In this document: piece by piece, positions 63,620-64,000 of the stretch
How the letters are laid out: the number at the start of each line of letters is the position of its first letter
Numbering within the stretch: position 1 is the stretch's first letter
NCBI GenBank assembly: GCA_033557465.1
Contig: CM066031.1
Coordinates: 1,229,623,312-1,229,687,311, forward strand
Length of the DNA: 64,000 nucleotides
Source of the DNA: Ichthyophis bannanicus
Lineage: Eukaryota > Chordata > Amphibia > Gymnophiona > Ichthyophiidae
Direction of reading: 5' to 3'
Made by a program: the position numbers and the translations under genes
Notes under the pieces: generated by a model
The model's database searches: none
What the model was told of the DNA's origin: nothing
Seen by the model: only the letters and a program-made list of their open reading frames with translations

Positions 63620-64000
63620 TCTTCCAGTGGCATGGCTCTCCTGCTCTTCTTTGCTTCCTTGAATCTGCAGGAGGGATTGTCTTCCTTGTGGTCTCCTGTT
63701 TTACACCTTGTTTTCGCCCTAAAAGATATATTGAGCTATAGCGATGAAGAATTACAGCAGATTCTTCTTGACGAGCCCTTTCTACAGAGTCAGCTCCGGC
63801 TGTGGATTACCGCGGCCGGACACAGGCTCGGGCCAGCAGGCCAAGGGTTAACCTTGGCGGTGGGTGGAGAGGAGGGGGAGGGCGACACAGCGTCCGGCTA
63901 TAGAAGCGCCGGTCACGCTGCGGCTCGCCCCCTTTCCCTCCTCCCGGTGCAACACGAGCGGGCAATTCAGGCACGAGCGGGACACAAGAAGAAAAGAAAA
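63620..64000. other. Unassigned; GC-rich end of window
   Basis: 63620-63790 is unremarkable. From 63790 on the sequence is GC-rich with many CpGs and a purine-rich end. It could be the 5' UTR or LTR of a further element or a CpG-rich host region. The window ends before it can be judged. Confidence 0.3.

Overview
The window is eukaryotic, repeat-saturated DNA from a vertebrate genome. The repeat mix points to an amphibian, most plausibly a caecilian: DIRS1-like and Ngaro-like tyrosine-recombinase retrotransposons, GIY-YIG Penelope-like elements (PLEs), CR1, L2-like, RTE and non-mammalian L1 LINEs, several hAT and Tc1/mariner-type DNA elements, and tRNA-headed SINEs. The species is inferred from these families, not proven. 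No bacterial-type operon, CRISPR array, rRNA or free-standing tRNA gene was seen.

Only three short stretches look like host coding sequence, all on the minus strand: 39350-39490, 13097-13166 and 12201-12359. Each has AG/GT splice borders. Their phases join in order and stay open, so about 12.2-39.5 kb is probably two introns of one unrecognised minus-strand gene. The 26-kb intron is nearly all mobile DNA.

Layout. 1-2.45 kb: LINE tail, an ~890-bp inverted repeat, and a PLE 3' end with a hammerhead-like motif, split by a TA-flanked DNA element. 2.45-3.94 kb: old CR1, a degenerate MITE and unassigned DNA. 3.94-11.1 kb: a long L2-like LINE (minus) whose coding part is split by a CR1 and a hAT element and whose presumed 5' region of tandem monomers is split by another L2-like copy. 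11.1-13.7 kb: PLE remnant, two exons and the edge of an old LINE. 13.7-20.85 kb: full-length L1 with a 14-bp target duplication. 21.0-22.3 kb: L2-like fragment. 22.4-25.6 kb: a 3.2-kb hAT-type element containing a large GC-rich palindrome and a G-rich minisatellite. 25.7-31.4 kb: DIRS1-like element with inverted termini. 31.46-35.0 kb: SINEs, an L1 derivative carrying only ORF1, and a CR1 end. 35.0-38.85 kb: RTE LINE whose reverse transcriptase core is replaced by a PLE. 39.35-40.9 kb: exon and L1 ORF1 remnant. 40.9-45.5 kb: Ngaro-like element with reverse transcriptase, recombinase, SGNH hydrolase and B1-A2-B2 repeats. 45.6-47.06 kb: probable solo LTR. 47.25-50.6 kb: L2-like LINE with nested RTE and L2-like insertions. 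51.1-55.45 kb: second DIRS1-like element, cut off by a PLE. 55.45-63.6 kb: a PLE with GIY-YIG endonuclease, apparently interrupted by an L2-like LINE that is itself interrupted by a nearly open CR1. 63.6-64.0 kb: unassigned, GC-rich at the end.

Nearly every mobile-element gene is broken. The most notable items are the palindrome/minisatellite hAT element, the ORF1-only L1, the repeated hammerhead-like motifs at PLE 3' ends, and the Ngaro-like element with hydrolase and split direct repeats. All assignments come from reading the sequence; no database search was possible.
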